Part shown: positions 34,396-42,801 of the stretch, piece by piece
Position numbering within the stretch: position 1 is the first letter of the stretch
How the letters are laid out: each line of letters starts with the position of its first letter
From: Alphaproteobacteria bacterium
GTDB taxonomy: Bacteria; Pseudomonadota; Alphaproteobacteria; Rhizobiales; Methyloligellaceae
Reading direction: 5' to 3'
DNA: 64,000 nt
NCBI GenBank assembly: GCA_016869535.1
Contig: VGDX01000001.1
Coordinates: 1-64,000, forward strand
Program-made: the position numbers and the translations under genes
Notes under the pieces: model-generated
What the model saw: only the letters and a program-made list of their open reading frames with translations
Told to the model about the DNA's origin: nothing
The model's database searches: none

Positions 34396-35466
34396 ATGGC
34401 ATCGGATGTCGATGACTCTGTAGCCGTCGGCGTGATCGGTGCCGGTTTCATCGCCCAAGTTGCTCATTTGCCGGCATTGGCCTCGATTGCAGGCTGTCGT
34501 ATTGCGGCGTTGGCCGACAATCGGCTCGAATTGCTCGACCAGGTAGCTAAGCGCTACGCTATCCCGCGCCGCTTCAATGATTACCGGGAAATGCTGGCGA
34601 GCCCCGATATTGATGCCGTGTTGGTGGTCATGCCACGCCGGGCCCAGTCCGCGGTGACTCGAGATGTTCTTGGTAAGGGTTTGCCGGCACTGACCGAAAA
34701 ACCCATGGCCTATACGTCTGCCGTCGCAAATGAGTTGGTTCAGTTGGCAAAGGCCAATGATGTCACCCTCGCTGTCGGCTATCCCCGCGCTTACGACTGC
34801 GGCGTGGGGCTGTTCCGAACTTTGCTGGAGAGTGAAAAAGCAGAGGGAGAGCTCGGCGAGCTCCTGCATGTCAGGGTGGCGGATTTCTGCGGTGCCTACA
34901 CCGTGCCAATGCCGCCTCATACCCGGGGCACCAAGCCGCGGCCCTTCCGGTATAGCGAAGACCCGGCTGCACCGATGTTCCTCGAGCCGAAATTGCATCA
35001 AGCCTACGACTACACGATCAACGTAATGAGTCACGACCTCAACCTGGTTCGCTCGCTGTTCGGCGATCCACTCGAAGCAATTACCTTCCGAGTGCGGCCT
35101 GGCGGGGTGCAGCATGCTGTGCTGGCAGCGGCTGCCGTTGATGTCGAGCTATCCGTCGGCCCCGCGAGTCTTGGCGTGTGGGATCAGCGCATCGATGTCT
35201 ATTTCCGCAAAGGTTGTCTCAGCCTCGTTCTCGACTCCTCACTCGCGCGGCAATCATGCGGTGTGGTCGTGCGGCGCCACTCCGGTGGAGAAGAAGAACG
35301 GCTGATGCCGCCGATTGCCAAAAGAAAATTTGCTTTTGACCTCCAGGCCGAGGCTTTTATTGAGTCGGTTAGATGCGGCGTTCCTTTCTGTCCCGACGGG
35401 GAAATGGCGGCTAAGGACATCGCAACGATTGAGAATCTTTGGCGTATCGCCAGTGTGGCATCATGA
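34396..35466 (+). CDS. Gfo/Idh/MocA-family oxidoreductase
   Basis: 356 aa. The NAD(P)-binding N-terminus is VGVIGAGFIAQVAHLPAL (about 11-28), followed by RIAALADNR and the catalytic-region TEKPMAYT at about 97-104 (the EKP motif of the family). The C-terminal alpha/beta domain is of normal length. Such enzymes oxidise or reduce hydroxyl/keto groups of nucleotide sugars, as WlbA/WbpB do before a DegT aminotransferase acts. The DegT gene at the left edge of the island could be its partner. Its stop overlaps the ATG of the GT2 gene by 4 bases. Confidence 0.88.
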   Translation: MASDVDDSVAVGVIGAGFIAQVAHLPALASIAGCRIAALADNRLELLDQVAKRYAIPRRFNDYREMLASPDIDAVLVVMPRRAQSAVTRDVLGKGLPALTEKPMAYTSAVANELVQLAKANDVTLAVGYPRAYDCGVGLFRTLLESEKAEGELGELLHVRVADFCGAYTVPMPPHTRGTKPRPFRYSEDPAAPMFLEPKLHQAYDYTINVMSHDLNLVRSLFGDPLEAITFRVRPGGVQHAVLAAAAVDVELSVGPASLGVWDQRIDVYFRKGCLSLVLDSSLARQSCGVVVRRHSGGEEERLMPPIAKRKFAFDLQAEAFIESVRCGVPFCPDGEMAAKDIATIENLWRIASVAS

Positions 35467-36560
35467 GCGAGACTCACGCGTCGGTGACCACCACGATCGT
35501 GGTGCCTAACTACAATCATGCGCAGTATCTCTCCGATAGTCTGAGCAGCATTGTCTCTCAAACTAGATTGCCGGACGAGGTGATCGTCATCGACGATGCC
35601 TCAACCGACAACAGTGTTGAGCTCATCGAGACTATTCTCGCGGACAAGCCGAACTGGCGCCTTATCCGTAACAATGAACGCCGTGGCGTCATCGTGTGCC
35701 TTAATATGGGTCTGGCACAAGCGAAAGGCGACTGGGTCCTGTTTCTCGGAGCGGATGATGGACTGTTACCCAATTTTCTGGAATCCGCTCTCACGCAAGT
35801 TAAAGCGGCCCCTTCGGCTGGCTTGATCAGCGCTTGCACCATGATCGTTGACGGCACCGGCCGATTCGTGGTGCGCCCGGCTATTCTACCTACCACCAGC
35901 GCGGGCTACGTCTCAGCGCAGCGATTTCGGCAGCTCCTCTCGTATAGCGACAATTTCTTTTCTGGCACTGTCACACTTTATCGACAAGCGGCGCTCGCCG
36001 CTCTCGGCGGATTTAACCCGACGCTTGGTAGCCTCACCGATAGCTTTGCCGCGCGGCGTCTCGCCGCGCGGTTCGGTTTTGGCTTTATCCCGGAAGTTCT
36101 AGGGTTTTGGCGCTATCATGGCGCAAACTTATCGATTTCTGTGGCCAATGACAGTGAGGCGGTCGAAAAGCTGATCGACATAGCCAAATCGGCGTTGTCG
36201 ACAGAACCTCCGGGTGTGTTCCCGGCGCACTACGCGAGAGATTTTGAGCGCCGCCTAAGATTTGGCGCGGCTAGAACCCTGATTCTCGGCCATAACCGCC
36301 CACGCGACGAGCGCGCGAACGCACTCGGTGATATCCTGGGCGCGGGCCGATTGGAGCGTACCCTGTTGCAAACAGCAATGAGGCTTGGAGTCCTTGGACG
36401 CTTTGGCATGCTCGTCTGGAGTTCGCTACGGCTTAGGCCATTTTCGCTCTACCGCTTGGGACTTGAGCCATTACGGCGCTTTTTTTTCCTGAGGCGTCAT
36501 AAGGTGTCTCTGGGTCGGCCGACCGCGGAAAATTTTCCCGTCTTAAGGCGCAACGCCTAG
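35463..36560 (+). CDS. GT2 family glycosyltransferase
   Basis: 365-aa GT-A glycosyltransferase beginning at the ATG that overlaps the preceding TGA. The N-terminal domain shows TTTIVVPNYNHAQYL, EVIVIDDASTDNSVELI and the DxD-like FLGADDGLLP. There are no transmembrane helices except possibly weak ones in the basic C-terminus. It would add one sugar to the growing glycan in the cytoplasm. The residues beyond about 245 are arginine-rich and not informative. Donor and linkage cannot be deduced. Confidence 0.87.
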   Translation: MSETHASVTTTIVVPNYNHAQYLSDSLSSIVSQTRLPDEVIVIDDASTDNSVELIETILADKPNWRLIRNNERRGVIVCLNMGLAQAKGDWVLFLGADDGLLPNFLESALTQVKAAPSAGLISACTMIVDGTGRFVVRPAILPTTSAGYVSAQRFRQLLSYSDNFFSGTVTLYRQAALAALGGFNPTLGSLTDSFAARRLAARFGFGFIPEVLGFWRYHGANLSISVANDSEAVEKLIDIAKSALSTEPPGVFPAHYARDFERRLRFGAARTLILGHNRPRDERANALGDILGAGRLERTLLQTAMRLGVLGRFGMLVWSSLRLRPFSLYRLGLEPLRRFFFLRRHKVSLGRPTAENFPVLRRNA

Positions 36561-36567
36561 AATTTTC

Positions 36568-36602
36568 GGGCAATCGTTATTGGGGGCCCGCGTAAATTGC
36601 CC
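36568..36602 (+). terminator. weak hairpin between operons
   Basis: GGGCAAT (36568-36574) and ATTGCCC (36596-36602) are perfectly complementary 7-base arms around a 21-base GC-rich loop, immediately followed by TTT. It lies just after the GT2 stop and before the epimerase operon. The loop is large and the T-run short, so termination is only a possibility. Confidence 0.3.
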
Positions 36603-36670
36603 TTTCGGAAGTATGATTTTGAAGCTATTGCTTCGCCATAATTTTCCGCTTTCATCACAATGAGGGGAAT

Positions 36671-37609
36671 ATGAAAGTCTTCGTGACAGGAGCTTGCGGC
36701 TACAAGGGGACGATTCTCGTCCCTAAACTGATTCAAGCCGGTCACGAAGTCATCGCCTTCGACATTCAATGGTTCGGAAACTTTCTCCGTCCGCATAACA
36801 TGCTAACCGTAATCCGGGGCGACGTGCGTAACCCCCAAGAATACGACCTCACCGGTATCGACGCCATTATTCATCTATCAAGCGTCGCCAACGATCCATG
36901 CGGTGATCTCGACCCTAAGCTCACGTGGGAAATAAGCTGTCTTGCCACCATGCAACTGGCCGATAAGGCCCTGCGTCAGGGCGTTAAGCGCTTCATTTAC
37001 GCTTCGTCGGGTAGCGTGTATGGGGTCAAGGATGAGTTGCAGGTTACCGAAGACCTCGAGCTCGTTCCCATCTCCGAATACAACAAGACCAAGATGTGTG
37101 CCGAACGTATTCTCCTTTCCTACAAGGACGATATGAGCGTGCAAATCGTGCGCCCGGCCACGGTGTGCGGATTCTCGCCGCGCATGCGTTTCGATGTGTC
37201 GGTCAATATGCTTTCCATTCAGGCACTCACCGACCGCAAGATAACCGTGTTCGGGGGCGACCAGACGCGCCCTAACATCCATATCGACGATATCACTGAT
37301 CTCTACCTGTTCCTGCTCGATCATCCCGAGCATACCGGCATCTACAATGCCGGATTCGAGAACATCTCGATCCTCGATATCGCCCACAAGGTCACCGAAC
37401 ATGCAAACGCGGAGATCGTGCTGACGCCCTCCAACGATCCGCGCTCTTATCGTCTGAATTCTGACCGTCTGTTGGCGACTGGCTTCCGGCCCAAAAAAAC
37501 CGTCGAGGATGCGATCAAGGAGATTGTCGGTCTTTACCGCCAAGGCGCATTGAAGGCCGAAGACCGCTTCTATAATCTCAAGTGGATGCAAAGTCACGTT
37601 CTGCAGTGA
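36671..37609 (+). CDS. NAD-dependent SDR sugar epimerase/dehydratase
   Basis: 312-aa extended SDR. The cofactor loop is VTGACGYKG (about 5-13), the catalytic triad region is YASSGSVYG plus YNKTKMCAE (YxxxK), and RPATVCG follows the active site. It acts on a nucleotide-linked sugar; the order of motifs fits UDP-sugar epimerases or 4,6-dehydratases, but the product is open. ATG is preceded by GAGGGGA. It opens a tightly spaced operon with gmhA, a second SDR, the split transketolase, a dehydrogenase, a HAD protein and a phosphotransferase. Confidence 0.88.
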   Translation: MKVFVTGACGYKGTILVPKLIQAGHEVIAFDIQWFGNFLRPHNMLTVIRGDVRNPQEYDLTGIDAIIHLSSVANDPCGDLDPKLTWEISCLATMQLADKALRQGVKRFIYASSGSVYGVKDELQVTEDLELVPISEYNKTKMCAERILLSYKDDMSVQIVRPATVCGFSPRMRFDVSVNMLSIQALTDRKITVFGGDQTRPNIHIDDITDLYLFLLDHPEHTGIYNAGFENISILDIAHKVTEHANAEIVLTPSNDPRSYRLNSDRLLATGFRPKKTVEDAIKEIVGLYRQGALKAEDRFYNLKWMQSHVLQ

Positions 37610-37630
37610 CGCTTTGCCCAAAGGGGGAGT

Positions 37631-38293
37631 ATGATGAATACTATGGTCAAAACGGGCGTTATGCATAATGCCGAGACATTGATGCCGACTCCGTCGGTTG
37701 CCCATTTCGGAGATTATTCGCGCCGTCTGGCTGATCTTATGGCGCGTTTCGATTGGTCGCCAGTCGCTCTGCTCGCAGACGACCTCCTCGACTGCTGGAG
37801 CACGGGACGCCAAGTCTTTTTTGCCGGCAATGGCGGCAGCGCCGGCAATGCCGTGCATCTCGCTAACGATTTCCTTTATGCATTGTCGAAACGCGCAGGT
37901 TCGGGACTCAGGGTCGAGTCTCTTGCCGCAAACAGTGCGGTGCTGACTTGCCTTGCCAATGACGAGGGCTACGATCAGATCTATTCGCTGCAACTGGCAG
38001 TCAAGGCGCGTCCGAAGGACGTGTTGATCGTCTTTTCCGGCAGTGGTAATTCACCGAATATTTTGAAGGCGCTGGAAGAAGCACAACGGATCGGGATGCG
38101 GTCTTATGCTGTGCTGGGCTTTACCGGCGGAAAGGCTAAGACGCTCGCCGACGTCCCGATCCATTGCGAAATTGACGACATGCAAATTGCCGAAGACATG
38201 CAACTCATCATCGGTCACATGATCATGCAGTGGCTGTACGGCCAACGCGACAACATCGTTTCCCCGCAACAGCGAGAACTTTTTGTTAGCTGA
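37631..38293 (+). CDS. gmhA: sedoheptulose-7-phosphate isomerase GmhA-like SIS protein
   Basis: 220-aa single-SIS-domain protein. FAGNGGSAGNAVHLANDF matches the GmhA phosphosugar-binding segment (GNGGSA.DA.H.A.E), and LIVFSGSGNSPNILKAL is the second SIS loop. GmhA converts sedoheptulose 7-phosphate to D-glycero-D-manno-heptose 7-phosphate in the cytoplasm, the first committed step of nucleotide-heptose synthesis. The N-terminal ~25 residues are an extension, and a Met one codon later is an alternative start. It lies in the operon with a transketolase pair that can produce its substrate. DiaA-type SIS proteins are an alternative. Confidence 0.83.
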   Translation: MMNTMVKTGVMHNAETLMPTPSVAHFGDYSRRLADLMARFDWSPVALLADDLLDCWSTGRQVFFAGNGGSAGNAVHLANDFLYALSKRAGSGLRVESLAANSAVLTCLANDEGYDQIYSLQLAVKARPKDVLIVFSGSGNSPNILKALEEAQRIGMRSYAVLGFTGGKAKTLADVPIHCEIDDMQIAEDMQLIIGHMIMQWLYGQRDNIVSPQQRELFVS

Positions 38294-38308
38294 CGGTTTC
38301 GGGCAATC

Positions 38309-39307
38309 ATGGAGAATGGTGCGAAGTTCCTGGTACTCGGCTCGAATTCGATCTCCGGAGCGACGTTTTGCGATTTTTTAGCGGCGCGTGGGCATGACGT
38401 GATCGCCACAAGCCGCTCAGAAGAACCGCACGAAGCCTTCCTTCCCTACAAGTGGCGTAATCACGATGGCGCAGTGCGCTTTAAACGGATCGATATTAAC
38501 AATGATCTTGATGCGCTCGATGCGTTGATGCGCCGCGAAAGGCCGACGCACGTAGCCAATTTCGCCGCGCAGAGCATGGTGGCCGAGAGCTGGCAGCACC
38601 CCGATCATTGGATGATGACGAATGTAGTTTCGGCGGTCCGCCTTCACGATCTGTTACGCCGGCACGATTTCTTGGAGCGTTATATCCATGTGACCACGCC
38701 GGAGGTGTATGGCTCGACCGACGGTTGGATTGATGAGGACAAGCCCTTCAACCCGTCGACACCCTATGCCGTCTCCCGCGCGGCGGGAGACATGTCGCTC
38801 AGAACCTATTTCAATCAGTATCAATTTCCCGTGCTCTTTACCCGTGCCGCCAATATCTACGGGCCAGGCCAGCAGCTCTACCGCATCATCCCGCGCACCA
38901 TCTTGGCGGCTATGGGCGGCCAGAAGCTTAGGCTCGACGGTGGGGGTAAATCGGTTCGCGTATTTATCCATTTGACGGATGTCTGCGATGCGACTTTACG
39001 CGTCGCCAAGGAGGGAACGCTCGGAGAAACCTACCATATTTCCGGTCATGAGTTGATTCCCATCCGCCAGTTGGTCGAACTGATCTTGACGCGACTGGGT
39101 AAAACGTTCGAGGACTGCGTGGACATAGGGCCCGAGCGGCCGGGCAAGGATACTGCTTATATGCTGGACTCCCAAAAACTTCGCACTGAGCTTGGCTGGG
39201 AGGATAAGATTTCGCTTCAAGAAGGCATCGACGACGTCGTGCACTGGGCTAAGCGTTACGCAGATTTTCTAGAGACGGCGCCGGCGAAATACGAGCATAA
39301 GCCGTAG
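38309..39307 (+). CDS. NAD-dependent sugar epimerase/dehydratase (RmlB/GMD-like, YxxxR variant)
   Basis: 332-aa extended SDR. The glycine loop is unusual, VLGSNSISGATF (9-20). The catalytic segment TTPEVYG (129-135) replaces the dehydratase T-D-E with T-P-E. The active-site PYAVSRAAGD (152-161) has Tyr153 with Arg157 where Lys is normal. The C-terminal half, with AANIYGPGQQLYRIIPR and an RPGKD segment, is typical of dTDP-glucose/GDP-mannose 4,6-dehydratases. It could act on a nucleotide-heptose or hexose. The residue changes recur along the active site, suggesting a specialised subfamily rather than errors. Confidence 0.82.
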   Translation: MENGAKFLVLGSNSISGATFCDFLAARGHDVIATSRSEEPHEAFLPYKWRNHDGAVRFKRIDINNDLDALDALMRRERPTHVANFAAQSMVAESWQHPDHWMMTNVVSAVRLHDLLRRHDFLERYIHVTTPEVYGSTDGWIDEDKPFNPSTPYAVSRAAGDMSLRTYFNQYQFPVLFTRAANIYGPGQQLYRIIPRTILAAMGGQKLRLDGGGKSVRVFIHLTDVCDATLRVAKEGTLGETYHISGHELIPIRQLVELILTRLGKTFEDCVDIGPERPGKDTAYMLDSQKLRTELGWEDKISLQEGIDDVVHWAKRYADFLETAPAKYEHKP

Positions 39308-39339
39308 CGACGGCAGGAACGGAAACAGGTTGAGGAACC

Positions 39340-40200
39340 ATGTTAACGCTGCAAGAAAAAACGATACTCCCAGAGACGCGGCCTATCGATGCGCCTAAAC
39401 TCGCCGAAATTGCGGCGGAACTGCGCGGCAAGGTAATCGAAATGAGCCATAAGGCGCAGACCGCGCATCTCGGCTCGTCACTATCCTGTTGCGACATCGT
39501 CACCGCCGCCTATTGGCACGTCACCCGCATCGACCCCAAGGATCCACTTGATCCCTTGCGCGATCGTTTCATCCTTTCAAAGGGCCATGCCGCGAGCACA
39601 CTCTATGCAGCGCTCGCCATGCGCGGATTTTTCCCATTAGAAGAACTCGATACCTTCTGTCAGGACGGCGGCAGGCTCGCCGAGCATCCGCCGGCCAATC
39701 TGCTGCCGGGTGTAGAGGCGGCTACCGGGTCGCTCGGCCACGGGCTACCCATCGGTATCGGCATGGCGCTGGCCGGACGCATCAAGAATGAAAGTTACCG
39801 CATTCACGCGCTGCTATCTGACGGAGAGTGCAACGAGGGTTCGGTATGGGAAGCGGCCATGTTCGCCGCTGCGCACAAGCTGGAAAATATCTGCATCATC
39901 GTCGACTACAATAAATGGCAGGCCACGGCGCGCTCTAACCAGACGCTGGCCTTGGCACCCTTGCGGGATAAATGGGAGGCATTCGGCTGGGACGCGATGG
40001 AAATCGATGGTCATGACATCGGCACGGTGGCGCGGCTGATGGACAACGTGCCAAACGGCTCCGGCAAGCCGGTTGCCCTAATCGCCAACACGATTAAGGG
40101 TAAGGGTGTGTCCTTCATGGAAGACGACAATAACTGGCATTATCGCGCGCCGACGGCCGAAGAGGTCGTGCTAGCGCGGCGGGAGTTGGGGCTGATATGA
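39340..40200 (+). CDS. transketolase-like protein, N-terminal (TPP-binding) subunit
   Basis: 286 aa corresponding to the first third of transketolase. KGHAASTLYAALA (about 85-97), ATGSLGHGLPIGIGMA and the thiamine-diphosphate motif SDGECNEGSVWEA...NICIIVDYNKWQ are all present. The C-terminal subunit is encoded by the next gene, overlapping by 4 bases (ATGA), so the two make one split enzyme. Transketolase moves two-carbon ketol units; next to gmhA it could make sedoheptulose 7-phosphate or a branched/longer sugar. Split transketolases are common in secondary sugar clusters. Confidence 0.9.
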   Translation: MLTLQEKTILPETRPIDAPKLAEIAAELRGKVIEMSHKAQTAHLGSSLSCCDIVTAAYWHVTRIDPKDPLDPLRDRFILSKGHAASTLYAALAMRGFFPLEELDTFCQDGGRLAEHPPANLLPGVEAATGSLGHGLPIGIGMALAGRIKNESYRIHALLSDGECNEGSVWEAAMFAAAHKLENICIIVDYNKWQATARSNQTLALAPLRDKWEAFGWDAMEIDGHDIGTVARLMDNVPNGSGKPVALIANTIKGKGVSFMEDDNNWHYRAPTAEEVVLARRELGLI

Positions 40201-41126
40201 GAAACGCGTTCGCCGACGAGCTAACCAAACTCGGTAGTCAAGATTCGCGCGTGATCATGCTGTCCGGGGATATCGGCAACAAGCTGTTCGATAAGTTCAA
40301 GACGGCTCACCCCGATCGGTTCTTCAACTGCGGCGTGGCCGAGGCGAACATGACGGGGGTAGCTGCCGGCATGGCGATCTCGGGCCTGCGGCCTATCACC
40401 TACACCATTACACCATTCGTCACCACGCGCTGTCTTGAGCAGATCCGCACCGATGTCTGCTATCACGAAGCCCCGGTGGTGATCGTCGCGGTCGGCGCCG
40501 GCCTGGCCTATGCTGGACTCGGACCCACCCATCACGCCTGCGAGGATATTTCTTTCCTGCGCTCGATTCCGAACATGGTGGTCATCTGTCCCGGCGATGC
40601 CTGGGAGGTACGCGGGGCCCTGCGCGCGGCGCTCCGGCAGGATCGGCCCGTCTATATTCGCATGGGCAAGAAGGGCGAGCCGCTCGTGCATGACGCTGTT
40701 CCCGCCGATTTCGAGATCGGTCGCGCGATCACGGTCACGGACGGCGACGACGTGTGCCTGCTGTCTACGGGCAATATGCTGCCAGAGGCGGTCGAGGCCG
40801 CGCATCTTCTCAAGGAACGGGGCATCTCGGCCCGTGTCGTGAGCTTCCACACCGTTAAGCCGCTCGACATAGCTTGTCTCACTGAAGCCTTCGATAAGTT
40901 CCGCCTCGTCGCAACGCTCGAGGAGCATTCGCTTATCGGCGGACTTGGCGCGGCGGTCGCCGAATGGGTGACCGACGACGGCGTTAAACCTAAACAGTTT
41001 CTTCGCTTCGGCACCCCCGACACCTTTTTCAAATGGTCGGGCGAGCAGGAATATGCTCGCGAGCGATTGGGCCTTACGGCAGCACAGATCGCCGACCGCA
41101 TCCAGAAAACTCTGACCCGGAATTAG
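40197..41126 (+). CDS. transketolase-like protein, C-terminal subunit
   Basis: 309 aa equal to the middle and C-terminal domains of transketolase/DXS. Landmarks are FFNCGVAEANMTGVAAGMA (the Glu activating TPP), GLAYAGLGPTHHACEDIS, and a C-terminal domain with RVVSFHTVKPLD and TLEEHSLIGGLGAAV. It pairs with the preceding N-terminal subunit with a 4-base overlap. All residues expected for cofactor activation seem present. It is part of the gmhA operon and followed 6 bases later by a dehydrogenase gene. Confidence 0.9.
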   Translation: MRNAFADELTKLGSQDSRVIMLSGDIGNKLFDKFKTAHPDRFFNCGVAEANMTGVAAGMAISGLRPITYTITPFVTTRCLEQIRTDVCYHEAPVVIVAVGAGLAYAGLGPTHHACEDISFLRSIPNMVVICPGDAWEVRGALRAALRQDRPVYIRMGKKGEPLVHDAVPADFEIGRAITVTDGDDVCLLSTGNMLPEAVEAAHLLKERGISARVVSFHTVKPLDIACLTEAFDKFRLVATLEEHSLIGGLGAAVAEWVTDDGVKPKQFLRFGTPDTFFKWSGEQEYARERLGLTAAQIADRIQKTLTRN

Positions 41127-41132
41127 TATTTC

Positions 41133-42167
41133 ATGAAGACGCAAGCTGCGATCCTCGTTCAGACGGAGCGCCCGCTAGTGCTGGCGGAGCTCGAAATTCC
41201 GGCCCTCAAGCCGGGCCAGGTGCTGGTCGAAATCGCTTATTCCGGCGCTTGCGGCACGCAGGTGATGGAGATTCGCGGCCATAAGGGCGAAGACAAATGG
41301 GTGCCGCATTGTCTTGGGCATGAAGCGACCGGCACGGTTATCGAAACTGGACCCGGTATCACCAAGGTGAAGACCGGAGACAAGGTGGTTCTGTCGTGGA
41401 TAAAGGGTACCGGGATCGAGGCAGGTGGTGCCGTATATGCGTGGGAGGGTCGCAAGGTCAATGCCGGCGGGGTGACTACCTTTCAGCGGCATTCCGTGGT
41501 TAGCGAGAACAGGCTGACGCTGCTGCCGCCGACGCTCAATATGGAAACTGCGGTGCTTCTCGGTTGCGCCGCGCCCACGGGCATGGGAGCCGTATTCAAC
41601 GTAACCGGTCTCAAAGCCGGTGAGTCCGTCGCTATCTTCGGTACGGGCGGAATTGGCCTCAATGCCTGTCTCGGCGCAGCCTTTGGCGGTGGCATTCCCA
41701 TCATCGGTATCGATCCAAATCCGCTCCGACGAGAGATGGCGATGATCTATGGTGCAACGCATGTGATCGACCCGACTAATTCCGACGTGGTCGCCGAGAT
41801 CAAGAAGATCGTCCCCACCGGTGTCGACATTGCCATCGAAGCAACGGGCATTCCCACCGTCATGGATCAGGCGGTCAATGCCACCAGAATGCAGGGTGGC
41901 CGCGCCGTGGTGATCGGCAATGCGCGGGTGGGGCTCGACCTCTCTCTCAACCCAAACGTCTTCAATCAGGGGAAGAGCCTAATGGGCACCTGGGGGGGCG
42001 ATTCAGTGCCGGATCGTGACTATCCGCGCTTTGGCAGGCTTTTGGGATCGGGACGGTTTCCGGTGCAAAATCTTCTGTCGCGATATAGCCTCACTCAGAT
42101 CAATACGGCCATTGATGACTTGGAGGCAGGCAGGATCGGGCGCCCGCTCATTGACATGTTCGCCTAG
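41133..42167 (+). CDS. zinc-type medium-chain alcohol/polyol dehydrogenase
   Basis: 344-aa MDR enzyme. Catalytic-zinc ligands are Cys40 (GACGTQ) and His63/Glu64 (GHEATG), and the nucleotide-binding loop is FGTGGIGLN. The four-cysteine structural-zinc lobe, expected around residues 92-112, is absent: no cysteine occurs there. It would oxidise or reduce a polyol or sugar-derived alcohol in the same pathway as the transketolase. The gene lies six bases downstream of the C-terminal transketolase subunit. Substrate unknown. Confidence 0.87.
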   Translation: MKTQAAILVQTERPLVLAELEIPALKPGQVLVEIAYSGACGTQVMEIRGHKGEDKWVPHCLGHEATGTVIETGPGITKVKTGDKVVLSWIKGTGIEAGGAVYAWEGRKVNAGGVTTFQRHSVVSENRLTLLPPTLNMETAVLLGCAAPTGMGAVFNVTGLKAGESVAIFGTGGIGLNACLGAAFGGGIPIIGIDPNPLRREMAMIYGATHVIDPTNSDVVAEIKKIVPTGVDIAIEATGIPTVMDQAVNATRMQGGRAVVIGNARVGLDLSLNPNVFNQGKSLMGTWGGDSVPDRDYPRFGRLLGSGRFPVQNLLSRYSLTQINTAIDDLEAGRIGRPLIDMFA

Positions 42168-42180
42168 TCGGAAATGGACA

Positions 42181-42801
42181 ATGCGTATCGGCATCGATTT
42201 TGACAATACGATAGCCTGTTATGACGGTGTGTTTCATGCCGCAGCGCTCGAGCGTGAATTGATCCCGGCGGACTTGCCTACCGGCAAGACAATCGTGCGC
42301 GATTATCTGCGTAGCCTCGATCGCGACGCTGATTTCACCAAGCTGCAAGGATATGTCTATGGCAGCCGCATGGATCTCGTCGGGCTTTACCCGGGACTGA
42401 CCGAGGTGCTGAAGAAGGCTGCCAGTGCCGGGCATGACATGTTTATAGTGAGTCACAAGACGCGCACGCCCTTCGCAGGTCCAGCCTATGATCTGCATGC
42501 GGCAGCCAAGGACTTCCTGCACACCAAGGAGATCATAGGGGAAGCGCCCGGTCAGGTGCGCCCCGAGCGAGTGTTCTTCGAACTAACCAAGGAGGAGAAG
42601 GTCGTCCGCATCGCAGACCTCGATTGCGAGGTCTTCATCGACGACCTTCCTGAAATCCTGGCGATGGAGGGGTTTCCCGCCAAGCTTCGCCCAATTTTGT
42701 TCGACCCCGAAAACCATTACGCGAACGGGGCCTGGCGCAATCGATCTTTCGAGCGCTACGGATCTTGGCGCGAAATCGGCGCGGCGGTGCTTAGCTTATG
42801 A
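42181..42801 (+). CDS. HAD-superfamily hydrolase-like protein
   Basis: About 206 aa, with the start at the ATG directly before the first HAD motif, IGIDFDNTIACYDG (DxDN: Asp nucleophile and Asp general acid). Motif II is a Ser/Thr in MFIVSHKT, and motif III/IV acids are in CEVFIDDLPE. An upstream in-frame start (42016) would overlap the dehydrogenase gene heavily and is rejected. It is probably a sugar-phosphate phosphatase. It overlaps the next gene by 4 bases in the same operon. Confidence 0.8.
   Translation: MRIGIDFDNTIACYDGVFHAAALERELIPADLPTGKTIVRDYLRSLDRDADFTKLQGYVYGSRMDLVGLYPGLTEVLKKAASAGHDMFIVSHKTRTPFAGPAYDLHAAAKDFLHTKEIIGEAPGQVRPERVFFELTKEEKVVRIADLDCEVFIDDLPEILAMEGFPAKLRPILFDPENHYANGAWRNRSFERYGSWREIGAAVLSL

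Noticed and set aside
36878..37993. 371-codon minus-strand open frame
   Set aside because: It lies antisense to the SDR epimerase and gmhA, which have clear motifs; composition is His/Arg-rich shadow sequence without any domain.
40221..41144. 307-codon minus-strand open frame
   Set aside because: Antisense shadow of the C-terminal transketolase subunit, whose TPP motifs and 4-base overlap with its partner are convincing.
42016..42180. N-terminal extension of the HAD-like gene
   Set aside because: It lies inside the dehydrogenase gene in another frame; the ATG at 42181 directly precedes the DxDN motif.
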